Shown here: piece after piece, positions 21,473 to 31,428 of the stretch
Layout: every line of letters begins with the position of its first letter
Position numbering within the stretch: position 1 is the stretch's first letter
Origin: Ophioceras dolichostomum
Taxonomy: Eukaryota; Ascomycota; Sordariomycetes; Magnaporthales; Ophioceraceae
Reading direction: 5' to 3'
Length of the DNA stretch: 64,000 nt
NCBI GenBank assembly: GCA_003049485.1
Contig: PYST01000096.1
Coordinates: 51,471 to 115,470, forward strand
The notes under the pieces: generated by a model
What the model saw: the letters and a program-made list of their open reading frames with translations, nothing else
What the model was told of the DNA's origin: nothing
The model's database searches: none
Made by a program: the position numbers and the translations under genes

Positions 21473-24418
21473 ATGCCACCAGAAACACGGGTAGGATCGG
21501 GATCGGGACTGGGAGCGGCATGCGAGCAGGGGCAAGGGCAGGAGCAAGGACCAGTCCCAGGCCCACGCACTGGTACCGGCACAAGTCCAAGCCTAGTGTC
21601 AGTCCCAAGGTCAGGTCCAGGAGCACGACCCTTGAACGTCATCGCTCTGGTATCAGGCGGGAAGGACAGCTTCTTCTCGCTCCTGCACTGTCTCGCAAAC
21701 GGCCATCGCGTGGTGGCCCTTGCGAACCTGCACCCTCCTGGCCCTTCTGCTGGGCGGCGAAAGGCTGATGCCCCAGATGGGCCCCACTCCTGTGAGGACC
21801 CTGAGAGGGAGGGCGAGAGGGAGGGGGAGGAGGAGGAGGAGGAGGCGACGGACACGGACCTGAACAGCTTCATGTACCAGACCGTCGGCCACCAAGTCAT
21901 CCCCCTCTACGCAGACGCCACAGGCATCCCGCTCTTCCGCGCCGCCATCGTCGGCGGCGCGGTGCAGACAGCCAGGGACTACTACGCCCCTCCTCCTCCG
22001 TCGACGACGTCACAAAGCATACCGCCACATGCAACAACAGCGGGCAGTAGTATATCAGCAGAGGGGGACGACGAGACCGAGTCGATGACGGCGCTCCTCC
22101 ACACCGTGCTGGCCGCGCACCCCACCGCCGACGCCGTCAGCGCCGGCGCCATCCTGAGCACGTACCAGCGCACGCGGGTCGAGTCTGTGGCCGTGCGCCT
22201 GGGGCTCGTGCCCCTCGCGTTCCTGTGGAAGTACCCCCTACTACCTCTACCTCTGCCACCTCTGGAGGCGAAAAATGAAGACGACGGCGCCCAGCTGCTT
22301 CGCGACATGGCGGCCGCGGGGCTGGAGGCGCGCGTCGTGAAGGTGGCGAGCGGCGGGCTGGACGAGTCGTTTCTCTGGGAGGACGTGGCGAGCGAGGGGG
22401 CCGGAGCGAGGGTGGGGCGAGCGATGAGGAGGTTTGGCGTCCCTAGTGAGGGGGCTGTGCTGGGCGAGGGGGGGGAGTTCGAGACGCTGGTGGTCGATGG
22501 GCCGAGGTGTCTTTTCCGGAAGGGGAGGGTCGTGGTTGGGGATGAGGATAGGGTTGTTGTGAGGGAGGGAGGGGGCACGGCGTGGCTGAACATTAGGAGA
22601 GCTAGGCTTGAGCTGAAGAAGGTAGCTGGGGTGGAAGAGGAAAGTGGCGGTTACGCAGAGTCGCTGGCTGCTGGGGAGGAGGCGGCGGCGGCCATAGTCC
22701 GCGTCCCAGACTTACTAGATCGCCGTTTCGCCGTTGCGTTGGGCAATAGCTTATCGAAGCAGCCTGACACGCAAGCGGGAGATGTGGACTCGAGAATGGA
22801 CTGGAAGCCGCCTGGTCTACTACCATCTACGCTGTCCTCCTCTCAGCTGCAGCAGAGAACGATTCGTTCCCGCCTTGAGCAGTGGACCTTCATTTCCGAC
22901 GCCGCTTCTCAGGAACAGCCGCCGCCATCCGTGTCGGAAGAAACACGCGATGTGGTGGGCCAGATCCGCAGGCGGCTGGCGGAACACGGCCTCGAGCCCA
23001 CCAACATTGCCAGTGCCGTGGTTGTGCTTCGGCGTATGGCCGACTTCCCCGTGATAAATGGCATCTACGGCGGGCTGTTCACGGCGCCCAACCCGCCATC
23101 GCGGGTGACCATCTCCTGCGGGGACCGGCTGCTGCCTCGTGGCTGCAGCATCTCTGTCTCGCTCTCGGTTGACACCGGTGCCGGCGGCGAGAGACAGGGG
23201 CTGCATGTGCAGTCGCGGTCATATTGGGCGCCGGCAAATATCGGGCCTTACAGTCAGGCTGTCAGCATCCCTATTTCGAGCAGTCTCGTTGCGGACTCGC
23301 CTCCACTACTGCCTCCTCCTGAACAAGAACAGACAGTAGGAGAGGGTGACGACGGAGAAAATGATGAGGCAGAATCCTCGTCGTCTTCACCTTCTCCTCG
23401 TCTCGTATTTATCGCCGGGCAGATCCCACTTGTGCCGGCCACTATGGATCTGCCTCCTCCGCCCATCCCCAGTGAGTCAGAACTATCACCATCGTCGTTT
23501 GCACTTCAGGCAACGCTCGCACTGCAGCATCTCTGGCGGATCGGCGCCGAGATGCGGGTACAATGGTGGAGCAGCGCGGTGGCGTACGTTCCACGAGCCA
23601 ACGTCAACAATAGCATGAATGTTGCGCTCCAGGCACAGATCGCTGGCAATGTCTGGGGCGAAGCGCATCGACTGGCAGCCGACGGCAAGGATGACCTTGA
23701 GGGTGAAGAAAAGGCGGACGACGATGACGACAAGGATGGCGGCCCAGATCTCTGGGACAGGAAGTACAACGCGGCGTTCATGACGTTTGGGGACGCCAAG
23801 GAGACCAGGATGCAGGCACCGCCTCTCCCTGACCGGGAGGCCGTCGGCCAGAGCCTGATGCGTGTGCCGCCTCCCTTCTTCCTCGCTGAGGTCGAGGAGC
23901 TCCCCCGACAGGCGGGTGTCGAGTGGCACGCTCACATTGGGTTCTCTGGTCTGAGCCCCAAAAGTGTTCGCTGCGTTTCGTCGGGCGTGGATCTCACATC
24001 CACGCTTGCGGGAGACGAAGATACAGCGAAGATGGGTGCGGCGGTCGCACATCAGACGACCGTCCTTGGCCGTGATGGAGTGTCTTTTGCCCACTCCGTC
24101 GTGTCGGTGCGCGCCTCGCCCACGTCAAGGGTTGAGCAGCCACTGGACCTGGATTTCCTGTTGGACCGACTCGACCGTGTCCTGAATCATCCTCGGCAGG
24201 ACTCCCAAGGCTCTGGCGGGGAACTAGAGGCGTCCCCGTACCTCCTATACGTGAATTCTAGCGTCATCACATCTCCGACGTGGAGGCGGCCGTCAACCAG
24301 GCCAGGTATTGCCATAGACGAGCCGTATCCCCTCATCTCCTGTGCGTCTCTCTGGGACTCTCGGGGAGAGAGTGTGGCCGTCGTGGCCCTCTACAGGGAG
24401 ACGACCAGGACGAAATAG
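21473..24418 (+). CDS. DPH6: Diphthine--ammonia ligase with C-terminal RidA/YjgF domains
   Basis: Single exon, 981 residues. The adenine-nucleotide alpha-hydrolase (PP-loop) domain begins with ALVSGGKDSFFSLLHCLANG; the ATP loop SGGKDS is at residues 61-66. Family signatures follow: SFMYQTVGHQVIPLYAD, then GAILSTYQRTRVESVAVRLG, LAFLWKYP and EGGEFETLVVDGPR. The second half carries two RidA-like domains, one around INGIYGGLFTAPNPP (near residue 525) and one starting at SYWAPANIGPYSQAVSIP and continuing with FIAGQIPLVPATMD. This is the fused eukaryotic Dph6 layout known from yeast YLR143W. The enzyme amidates diphthine on elongation factor 2 in the cytosol, using ATP and ammonium. Oddities are a 53-residue Gly/Gln/Pro-rich extension before the domain and an acidic insert (EREGEREGEEEEEE) after the first strand. 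No other in-frame ATG precedes the PP-loop, so the start rests on 21473 unless a small upstream exon exists. Confidence 0.93.
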   Translation: MPPETRVGSGSGLGAACEQGQGQEQGPVPGPRTGTGTSPSLVSVPRSGPGARPLNVIALVSGGKDSFFSLLHCLANGHRVVALANLHPPGPSAGRRKADAPDGPHSCEDPEREGEREGEEEEEEATDTDLNSFMYQTVGHQVIPLYADATGIPLFRAAIVGGAVQTARDYYAPPPPSTTSQSIPPHATTAGSSISAEGDDETESMTALLHTVLAAHPTADAVSAGAILSTYQRTRVESVAVRLGLVPLAFLWKYPLLPLPLPPLEAKNEDDGAQLLRDMAAAGLEARVVKVASGGLDESFLWEDVASEGAGARVGRAMRRFGVPSEGAVLGEGGEFETLVVDGPRCLFRKGRVVVGDEDRVVVREGGGTAWLNIRRARLELKKVAGVEEESGGYAESLAAGEEAAAAIVRVPDLLDRRFAVALGNSLSKQPDTQAGDVDSRMDWKPPGLLPSTLSSSQLQQRTIRSRLEQWTFISDAASQEQPPPSVSEETRDVVGQIRRRLAEHGLEPTNIASAVVVLRRMADFPVINGIYGGLFTAPNPPSRVTISCGDRLLPRGCSISVSLSVDTGAGGERQGLHVQSRSYWAPANIGPYSQAVSIPISSSLVADSPPLLPPPEQEQTVGEGDDGENDEAESSSSSPSPRLVFIAGQIPLVPATMDLPPPPIPSESELSPSSFALQATLALQHLWRIGAEMRVQWWSSAVAYVPRANVNNSMNVALQAQIAGNVWGEAHRLAADGKDDLEGEEKADDDDDKDGGPDLWDRKYNAAFMTFGDAKETRMQAPPLPDREAVGQSLMRVPPPFFLAEVEELPRQAGVEWHAHIGFSGLSPKSVRCVSSGVDLTSTLAGDEDTAKMGAAVAHQTTVLGRDGVSFAHSVVSVRASPTSRVEQPLDLDFLLDRLDRVLNHPRQDSQGSGGELEASPYLLYVNSSVITSPTWRRPSTRPGIAIDEPYPLISCASLWDSRGESVAVVALYRETTRTK

Positions 24419-24870
24419 ATGTGTTTCGTTGTTCTGAATCGATGATGAGCCAGGACACCCAAGCACACAGCGAGCGTGAGGATCGGCAGTCATGAATGGT
24501 CGGTTGCTCGATCTGGCTAGGTACTATATATGCGATATGAAAGCCTGCAAGATGCTGCTTGTAATAGATCACCCATGGCGGCTGGAATCGACCGATACAA
24601 AAAAAATGATGACCAAAGACCCGCCACCAACACAGTATCTATCCATCCCAACCTTCAATGTCGGCTATGCTACCCATACCATGCTGCTTGCTGTCTAACT
24701 CACCATCCCCATGCAAATCGCCCATGCTCTCCCGTCATCCACCAACAACCAAGCAGAGATTCCATACCTCTCCACTCGAAGCAACATACCTACCTTATAT
24801 ATATGCCCCAGCCACCCGCCCTCTATTGGCTTCTATGCCGTCATATACGTCATTGTAGTCATCATCCCGT
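24419..24870. other. Convergent 3' intergenic gap between DPH6 and the esterase
   Basis: The two genes end towards each other 452 bp apart. The gap holds no believable frame and presumably contains both 3' UTRs and polyadenylation signals; an AT-rich stretch with TATATAT lies near 24525 and 24800. Confidence 0.6.
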
Positions 24871-27434
24871 TCAAGTCGTCAAAAGCCTCTTCTGCGCCGT
24901 CCGCTCACCAACTCCCTCCTCCTCCATCACTTTCTCCTCCTCCTCCCTCCCAGCCTCTTCTTCTCGAGCCTTCGCCATCACGACCACGCCCTCCTTCTTG
25001 CTCTGTTCCATAACCTCCTTCAGCGACTCCCAAAACTGGCACCTGGACACCTCGTCAGCAGGTGTGTCCTCCATATGCGAGCTCCCCATCTCGAGTACCA
25101 GCCTCAAGCGCCGAGAAACGTTGCCGTCGCCAGTGCCGTCGTCGTCGCCAGCAGTAGTGGTCTTCGTCTTATTGGTTTTTGGCTTAGCAGCAGCCCAGGG
25201 CTCCCACAACGGAGCCTCCTCGTTCCGGAGCGTGTTGGGAGACAGAGTCCGCACGAACGACAGCACGTAGTCCATGACGAGCGGCACCATCGGCGCGTTG
25301 TACGTCCAGTAGCTGCGGCGGCAGCCGGCGATGCTGCGGGGCCCGAACACGGCGGCCAGCTCGAAGGTGTGGGGCACGCCGATGCCCTCGCGGAAGTTGT
25401 CGAGGTCTTGCACGTTGTAGCGGTAGGCCCATAGGCCGGCGGCGGTGGGGGTGGATGCGTTGTTTTTGGTGTTACTACTACTGCTGCTGCTGCGGTGTCT
25501 TTGTACTTGTCCCCGTCGTTGTTGTTGATCGGCGGTGGTGCTGCTGCGAGTGGCGGCACGAGATTTGGCTTTCGTAGCCCGCGCGATGGCGTCGAGCACA
25601 TTGACGGTGGGGCAGACGAAGGTCGCCTCGCCGTAGGCCTTGGAGGTCGATGGAAACCAAGGCTGGTGGTATGGTAACGGGTCCATGAGCGGGTACAGCT
25701 GCATGATGCCGTCGACGTCGGCGTCGCTGAGCAAGGGGTAGTTGCTCTCGAGGAAGATGCGCATCTCGTCCTGCGTTGCGGCGTTGGCGCCGAATAGAGT
25801 TCCCTCTGTTTTTGTTCAAACGCAAGAGAAAGTCAAGTCAGGTCGGTCCTTGTCGATGAGCTAGCTAGCTAGCGGACGGAATGATTAGGTAGAGAAAGAC
25901 AGCAAAACAACTCACCATCCGTGTCTGTACCGAAGATCAATGGCACGTCGATGAAGCGTCCTTCTTCGAATAGCGTGTACGGCAGATCCATGATGAGATC
26001 GCCGTCAACGCAGGGGGTCCAATAAAACAGGGGGCCCCATGTATACTCCCTCCCTGGGAATGGGCGGGCTGAGTTCGCCTGCTGTAGCAGCTGTGTGTCC
26101 CTTGATCTGATGCAGCTCATCTGGTCTGGGCCGTCGACGTCACCGCAGCCTACGTCCGATGCAAGTAGGGCGAATTGCCACTCGAGCTCATCGACGCGCG
26201 GCTGGGCGGGGAAGAAGAGAGACATGACGAGCGCGCCGGAGAAGAGCCCGTCGTCCCGGCCACCGTGAGCGGTCAGGTGGAGCGCAACGGAGCCTGCGCC
26301 TGCTGATGCTCCCGATATCACGACGTGGGAAGGGTCGCCGCCGAACTGTGTGTGAGTATCGAGGGTGGCGTCAGCAAAAGGGAAGCGACAGCAAACATGG
26401 CGGTCACAGAGACAGTTCACTAACCTTGGAGATGTGCTTCTGAACCCACTGCAGCAAGAAACGCTGGTCGAGCATGCCGGCGTTCAGGTCTCCGTCGGCC
26501 CTGACCTTCTCGCTCGCGAGGAAGCCCCAGAGGCCGACGCGGTAGTTGAAGTTGACGTAGACGATTCGGTTCCCGCTGCGCTTCACCACCTCCTCGCCGT
26601 CCCAGTTGCCGTTGGCGTTGGCCGTGTATCCACCTCCCTGTATGAACACCCAGACGGGGAGCTTCGACGCGGGCGTCGCGTCCGCGGGCGCCCAGACGTT
26701 GACGAAGAGGCAGTCCTCGTCCTGGCCACCGTTGGGGTAGGGCGCCCATGTGGCGAGGCAGATGGGTTTGAACTGAGTGAGAGGATCGAGGGGAGATCAG
26801 CTTTATCACTCCAGGTTTGGCCTGTCTAGAGTCTAGGTAGGAATGGGTCAGATACGGAGTGGTGATGCTACTTACATTCTTGGCACTCCTGACACGGTCA
26901 TCGTGTTTCGGCTCGACAGGTGCCTTCCACCTGAGATCCCCGACTGGAGGAGCCGCATACCGCATTCCTCGGAACACATTGATGTTGTGGATATGCAGTT
27001 TGGTTCCCACGTACGTGGTGTAGGTTAGGTTTACCCGTGGCCCATCGAGCACCTATCAAGATGACATGATGATATCAGTAAATATGATGCCGAAGACGAG
27101 CATGCCGACTTTAGAAGGGCGTAGCTGCGACGCGACGCGAGCGCAGGGAGTAACATCCGGACATTATCAGACGCCACGGGGCCATAACCCTGATGTCGGA
27201 GACCGTCAGGCTAGATAGAGTACCTACATCCAAATACCGGGCCCTTAAGTCGGAAAAGAGACAGGGGAGGTCAAGAAAGGCGAGGAAGCAGAGCAGTGCA
27301 CCGGCGAAGACAACCCTAGCGATCACCGACCTGATCCTGCTTGCCCAGGCTCGCCGCGGTGGCCTTCCGGCCGTGGCGCCGACCCATTTCGGCATTGCGG
27401 GACGCCGAATCACCAGATAACCCCTATTCTCCAT
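24871..27434 (-). CDS. Type-B carboxylesterase/lipase family protein (alpha/beta hydrolase)
   Basis: Five exons on the minus strand: 27434-27228, 27052-26876, 26772-26425, 26345-25916 and 25805-24871, about 698 residues; all junctions are GT-AG and in phase. Family marks are NVFRGMRYAAPPVGDLRW near the N-terminus, EDCLFVNVWAP, the oxyanion stretch VWVFIQGGGY, the nucleophile elbow GASAGAGS (Ser about 258, with Ala replacing the usual Glu of GESAG), the acidic residue in GTDTDEGTLFG (Glu about 388, formed across the last intron) and the histidine in GVPHTFELAAVFG (about 533). The triad therefore looks complete. Exon 1 encodes a hydrophobic run (VIARVVFAGALLCFLAFL) some 30 residues in, which could be a signal peptide or an uncleaved anchor. 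This first exon is the least certain part, as the second exon has no ATG of its own. A Gln/Ser-rich insert and a charged tail (REEEAGREEEEKVMEEEG) are unusual. Substrate is not predictable. Confidence 0.85.
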
Positions 27435-29363
27435 CCATCAAACAGAGAGAACCACGGCAGTCCGGGCCAGCCAGGAGCAGCCAAGAGAGAAGGGACGCCA
27501 CCCTGACAAACCAGAACGGTGTTTTTCTATGATAGAATTCTGGTTAGTTGCTATTCCAACGCTACTTTTGTGAAGGGGGTTAACGGATTGGCAATAGCTA
27601 ACTAAATGTGCGACCCGAGAGGTCCTCTTCCGGAGTAGGGTGCCTGGGTACTCTCCGTTGAAGTGGACTTGGGGGCCACGGAGCGCCAAGCGGGGCTGGC
27701 CGTTGCGGTTCAACCCCAGGCCTGGGCACTCAACGCAACCAGCCTCCGGAGGACGCACGGGACGAGTATACTCCTGCAAGGCCTATTAAAAGGGCATCAT
27801 CTTTAAAGAGAAGCCACGAGACTTGAAAGGCACTTTAGACTCTCTGAAATGAGACAAATGAAATCATCAGAGGATGAAGAGAAAAGTACGAGAAGAGTTC
27901 AATGTAAGAAGGATTGGGTGAAGACCAAGTTGGAAGTCGTGTTCCCCTTTGTCGTTAGCGGTAGTGGGTGGAGCGCCTCCCAAGTTGGCGTGCGCATCCT
28001 TGCCAAGCCAGCTTTGGATGTGTCACCTGGACGAGAACGCGACAAGGAATTGATGGAATGGGAGGGGAAGTGATCATCTGGTTGGATGCGCGCATTTATC
28101 AGTACTTCTATGTATTTTCTGTAGGGGATAGTCCCCTCGTAGTATAGGAAAGAGATTTAGGTTGAAGAGACGAAACGATTTATTCCTCGAGGTTGAGCTA
28201 CTGAGACTGAGCGTGAGATTGTCTCCAGCTGAACAAAGTCGGTTCGTGCACTGCCTTCCTGGGACATATCCAGCCCCTCCGGTCTGATCATAACTGCATG
28301 CTGAAGCAAGTGAATACTTGAAGATTGCCGAAGATATAAGGCTAGGTATATATCAGATGTCTGATCCAGTCGTTAGTGACGACGGAGCCTCCAGTTATGA
28401 TGAGACGACACACCTCCCGACTGCCGGCCCCCGGGTCCTTGTGTCTCGGTGCCCGCTCCGTGGGCCATTGAAGAGGAGTGCGGTCCGAGGATGTCCCCAT
28501 AGACCCGACTGATGCTACGGGGGTCCGCTGCCTGCCGATCTAGCTACCGACCAGGTGCTTCCAGCCCAGACAATTGAGGCTTGTAGCATCGCGACTCCAG
28601 TCTGCTGCTGGCCCAGCCCCAAAGTAATATCTTTTGACTCTCCAGCCATGATTTCAGAAGACAATCCCTTCAACGGATTCTCCTACCACTGCCGCGGCTT
28701 CGATGTCGCCATCCCCGCATGGTCTGCCTGGAATAATGCGTCTAAGTGGTACGGCAAGGGTGCATTAGTTTGACGACCCTGATCAGCTGGTGATACGATC
28801 GGCGGTACAGCGCGGGGTAGCTCGAAGGTTCCGAATTTGATGTTCCTTGACTCGATCCGGTAGTCCGTTGCGGCGGCACGGCGCTACTAAGGAGACTTGA
28901 TCATGAATCGATTAACATATGAACGCAGGGCAGCCACAGTTCGAATAGGTCAATTGATCTTCAACAGAGGGCTCTCGCGTTGTAGACAGGTAAAATTGCA
29001 AAATTATTGTCGTCTATTGGAGGGAATGCCAGAGAGAATTGCGTTTCCACGCCTCATTTCAGCCCGTTCTGACGTGCGTGCCAAGCTAGAACCCAGGTCT
29101 ACTGCCAAGAGAAGGTGAACGCGGATCCAAGCGTTTTCGGGGCAGCAAGCTAGCTCATCCGCTTTTTCTCGACTCCCTCGGTCTCCACACAACCGCATTA
29201 CCGTGATTACCAGCCTGCCAGCCAGCCCCAGCAAGTCAGTGACAAGGAGAGACAAGCAAGCAGGCTGCATGTGGGCGGCTCGTACCAGGCGAGCGAGCTT
29301 AATTATAACAGCAGATATCGATGAATAACATGAGGGAACCTCCCCCCTTCGCCGAAGCCCATC
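27435..29363. other. Intergenic region between divergent esterase and DUF202 genes
   Basis: This 1.9-kb stretch between divergently transcribed genes should contain both promoters. A short ATG frame at 28648-28773 encodes 41 residues (MISEDNPFNGFSYHCRG...) with C-ending codons, reminiscent of a lone exon, but no partner exon or domain was found. The rest shows nothing recognisable. Confidence 0.5.
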
Positions 29364-30751
29364 ATGGCCGATGCTTCGTCCTCCCCTTCCCCGACCGCCG
29401 CAGCCGCCACCCCGCCGCCGCCGCAGCAGCCGTCTCCGTCCCCCTCGCGTCGTGCAAGTAGCTTCCACAGGTCCTCATCCAGCTCGGGCCTGGTACTTAG
29501 ACGGCAGTCCACGCGAGAGAGGATCGACCAGATCCTTGAGGTCAGTTGTTTGTTTTTCTCTTCTTTTCGCCTTGGCATTTTTGTCCTTGTATCCCCCTTC
29601 CCCCTTCCCCCTTCCCCCTCCCCCTTTCCCTTTTCAGCTTTCAGCCGCTCTCTCTCTTGCCTCTCCCATCCACCCCGCTTCACTGACGCAGACACCATGC
29701 TTCCCTCTAGACAGGCCTAGCGCGCGCCGAGTCGAGGTCCAGGTCGGGGTCGGTGGCACAGGCTCCGTCTCCCCTGCCGCAACAGCAGGAACAACATCAG
29801 CAACCCCGCATGGAGCCCTTACTCTGCGCCGCTTCCCGGCCAGGGCGGATACCCGAGCATGACGACGACGACGAAGCTGCGATCGACGAGAGCACGAGCA
29901 TCGTGAACGCTGCGAGCAGCAGCAGCAGTGCCGGCCGCGCCGCCGCCGTCGCCCAGCCGCCGAACTACCAGTCCACCACCATACGGTCCCGGCGCAGCCC
30001 GCGGCCGCCCGACGATCCAACACATCAAGAGTCGAACGGCCGTGAACTCCTCGAGGGTGGTGCACAGCCTACACAGGGTAGGAGTACGGGGTTCTTCGGG
30101 TCTCTGAAGAAGACGTTGGCCTCGTTCGGATCGGTCGAGCTGGATAACAAGGGCAGCGTCGCCCGTGACCACCTAGCACTAGGTACGGACTCTTATCACG
30201 ATCTCGTCACCCACCCACCCGCCGCCCCCATGCCGCGCATCCCCTGTAGTAGACAGCACGGCCGAACCACACACGCTCCCCTCCCCCTCCCCCCTTTCCC
30301 CTTCTCCAAGCCCTCCGCTAACAGAGACGGCCTCTCCCCCCAAAAAACAGAGCGCACATTCCTAGCCTGGCTCCGCACCTCAGTATCGTTCGCATCGATC
30401 GGCATCGCCGTGACGCAGCTCTTCCGTCTTAACACGACCCTGAAAAGCGGCGGTAACGGCGGCAGCGACGGCGGCAGCGGCGGCAACGGTGGCAGCGGCG
30501 AGTCAGGATCAGGAGGAGGACAGGACGAGCTCCGGCGGCTGGGCAAGCCGCTCGGCGCCGCGTTCCTGGCCATCAGCATCCTGATCCTGTTCCTGGGCTA
30601 CAGCCGCTACGTGCGCAGCCAGAAGTGGATCATGACGGGGAGGTTCCCGGCGAGCAGGGGCACCGTCGTGCTCGTCACGCTGGTGACTTTTGGTGTCATG
30701 GTGGCGTCGTTGGCTATTGTTGTCATATTCAGTCCGGGGCCGGTGGGATAA
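29364..30751 (+). CDS. DUF202 family integral membrane protein
   Basis: Three exons, 29364-29540, 29711-30182 and 30351-30751, give about 349 residues. Intron 2 happens to be readable as an open frame, but splicing joins RDHLAL to ERTFLAWLRTS, restoring the family motif (codon GAG formed across the junction). The N-terminal 200 residues are disordered, Ser/Pro/Gln-rich, with a short motif RERIDQILETGLARAESRS at the first exon junction. The DUF202 domain spans about residues 210-345 with three predicted membrane segments: VSFASIGIAVTQLF, AAFLAISILILFLGY and VLVTLVTFGVMVASLAIVVI. A Gly/Ser loop (GGNGGSDGGSGGNGGSG) separates the first two. The same fold occurs in the small VTC subunits of the vacuolar polyphosphate polymerase, but no SPX or catalytic VTC domain is present, so the role is unknown. 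A polypyrimidine tract of CCCCCTT units fills part of intron 1. Confidence 0.88.
29593..29627 (+). repeat. CCCCCTT tandem tract inside intron 1 of the DUF202 gene
   Basis: Four near-perfect copies of CCCCCTT lie within the first intron, upstream of the CTCTAG acceptor. The tract may serve as an extended polypyrimidine region. Confidence 0.8.
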
Positions 30752-31428
30752 CTAGGTAGACGAAGTTACGCCCGTCCTGCTTCTTGCCGGGTACCTATCG
30801 AGGTATATGTAGGCTTGATGCTCATCGGGACTCGTATCCGGGCATCAGCGGTGGATATACCTGCGTGCTGCGTTGTTGAAGGGCTTCTTTGGTTTCAATA
30901 ATTAATGGCGGGCGGTCTTAGGAGTGTCGCCTTTGGACTCATGAGCTGACGGCTCACAATCTGTATTGTATTCGCATTGGGAGGAAGCGTTTCTCGGAGG
31001 ACAGACGGGACGGTGGTGGCGTTTTGTGGCGGCATATCTAGGACTTGTTGTACGACATCGGGGATTTTCGCCAAATCATCAAATGAAACTGCACTTAATA
31101 TTCGATGCTTGATCAACCTATCGTTCCCTGTCATGAGTCTCATATAGGTGGGTAGAGGCAGGTATCTCTTGGTAGGTATGTTAGTTGGATATAATATCCA
31201 GCGCGGCTCTTTGAATGTGAGGAATGTGAACGTTGGATTGTCATGATAAGCTTCAAAGACTCATTAACAAACAGAGTTGTTAGAGTTGTTCAATTTGCCT
31301 TCAACCATCAATTCGCAAACCCCGCCAGAATATTGCCGACAACTAACAACCAATAAAGCCCGATTGATCATTAGGTACTCATTTGACACACCCTGATCCA
31401 ATCAAAAACAGCGCGGCGAATAAAAAGC
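30752..31428. other. Intergenic region, 3' of DUF202 gene and 5' of helicase gene
   Basis: No gene seen. A minus-strand frame of 82 codons at 30895-31143 (MRLMTGNDRLIKHRILSAV) lies here but starts from an isolated ATG without domain or coding bias. The segment from about 31150 to 31428 presumably holds the helicase promoter. Confidence 0.5.

Noticed and set aside
21982..22593. 203-codon minus-strand frame
   Set aside because: Antisense to the DPH6 ATP-binding domain.
27651..27730. Stem-like GC-rich stretch with GGTTCAACCCC resembling a tRNA T-arm
   Set aside because: No matching acceptor stem, D-arm or anticodon arm could be folded around it.
30183..30350. Open frame running through DUF202 intron 2
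   Set aside because: Reading through breaks the family motif RDHLALERTFLAWLR, which splicing restores exactly.
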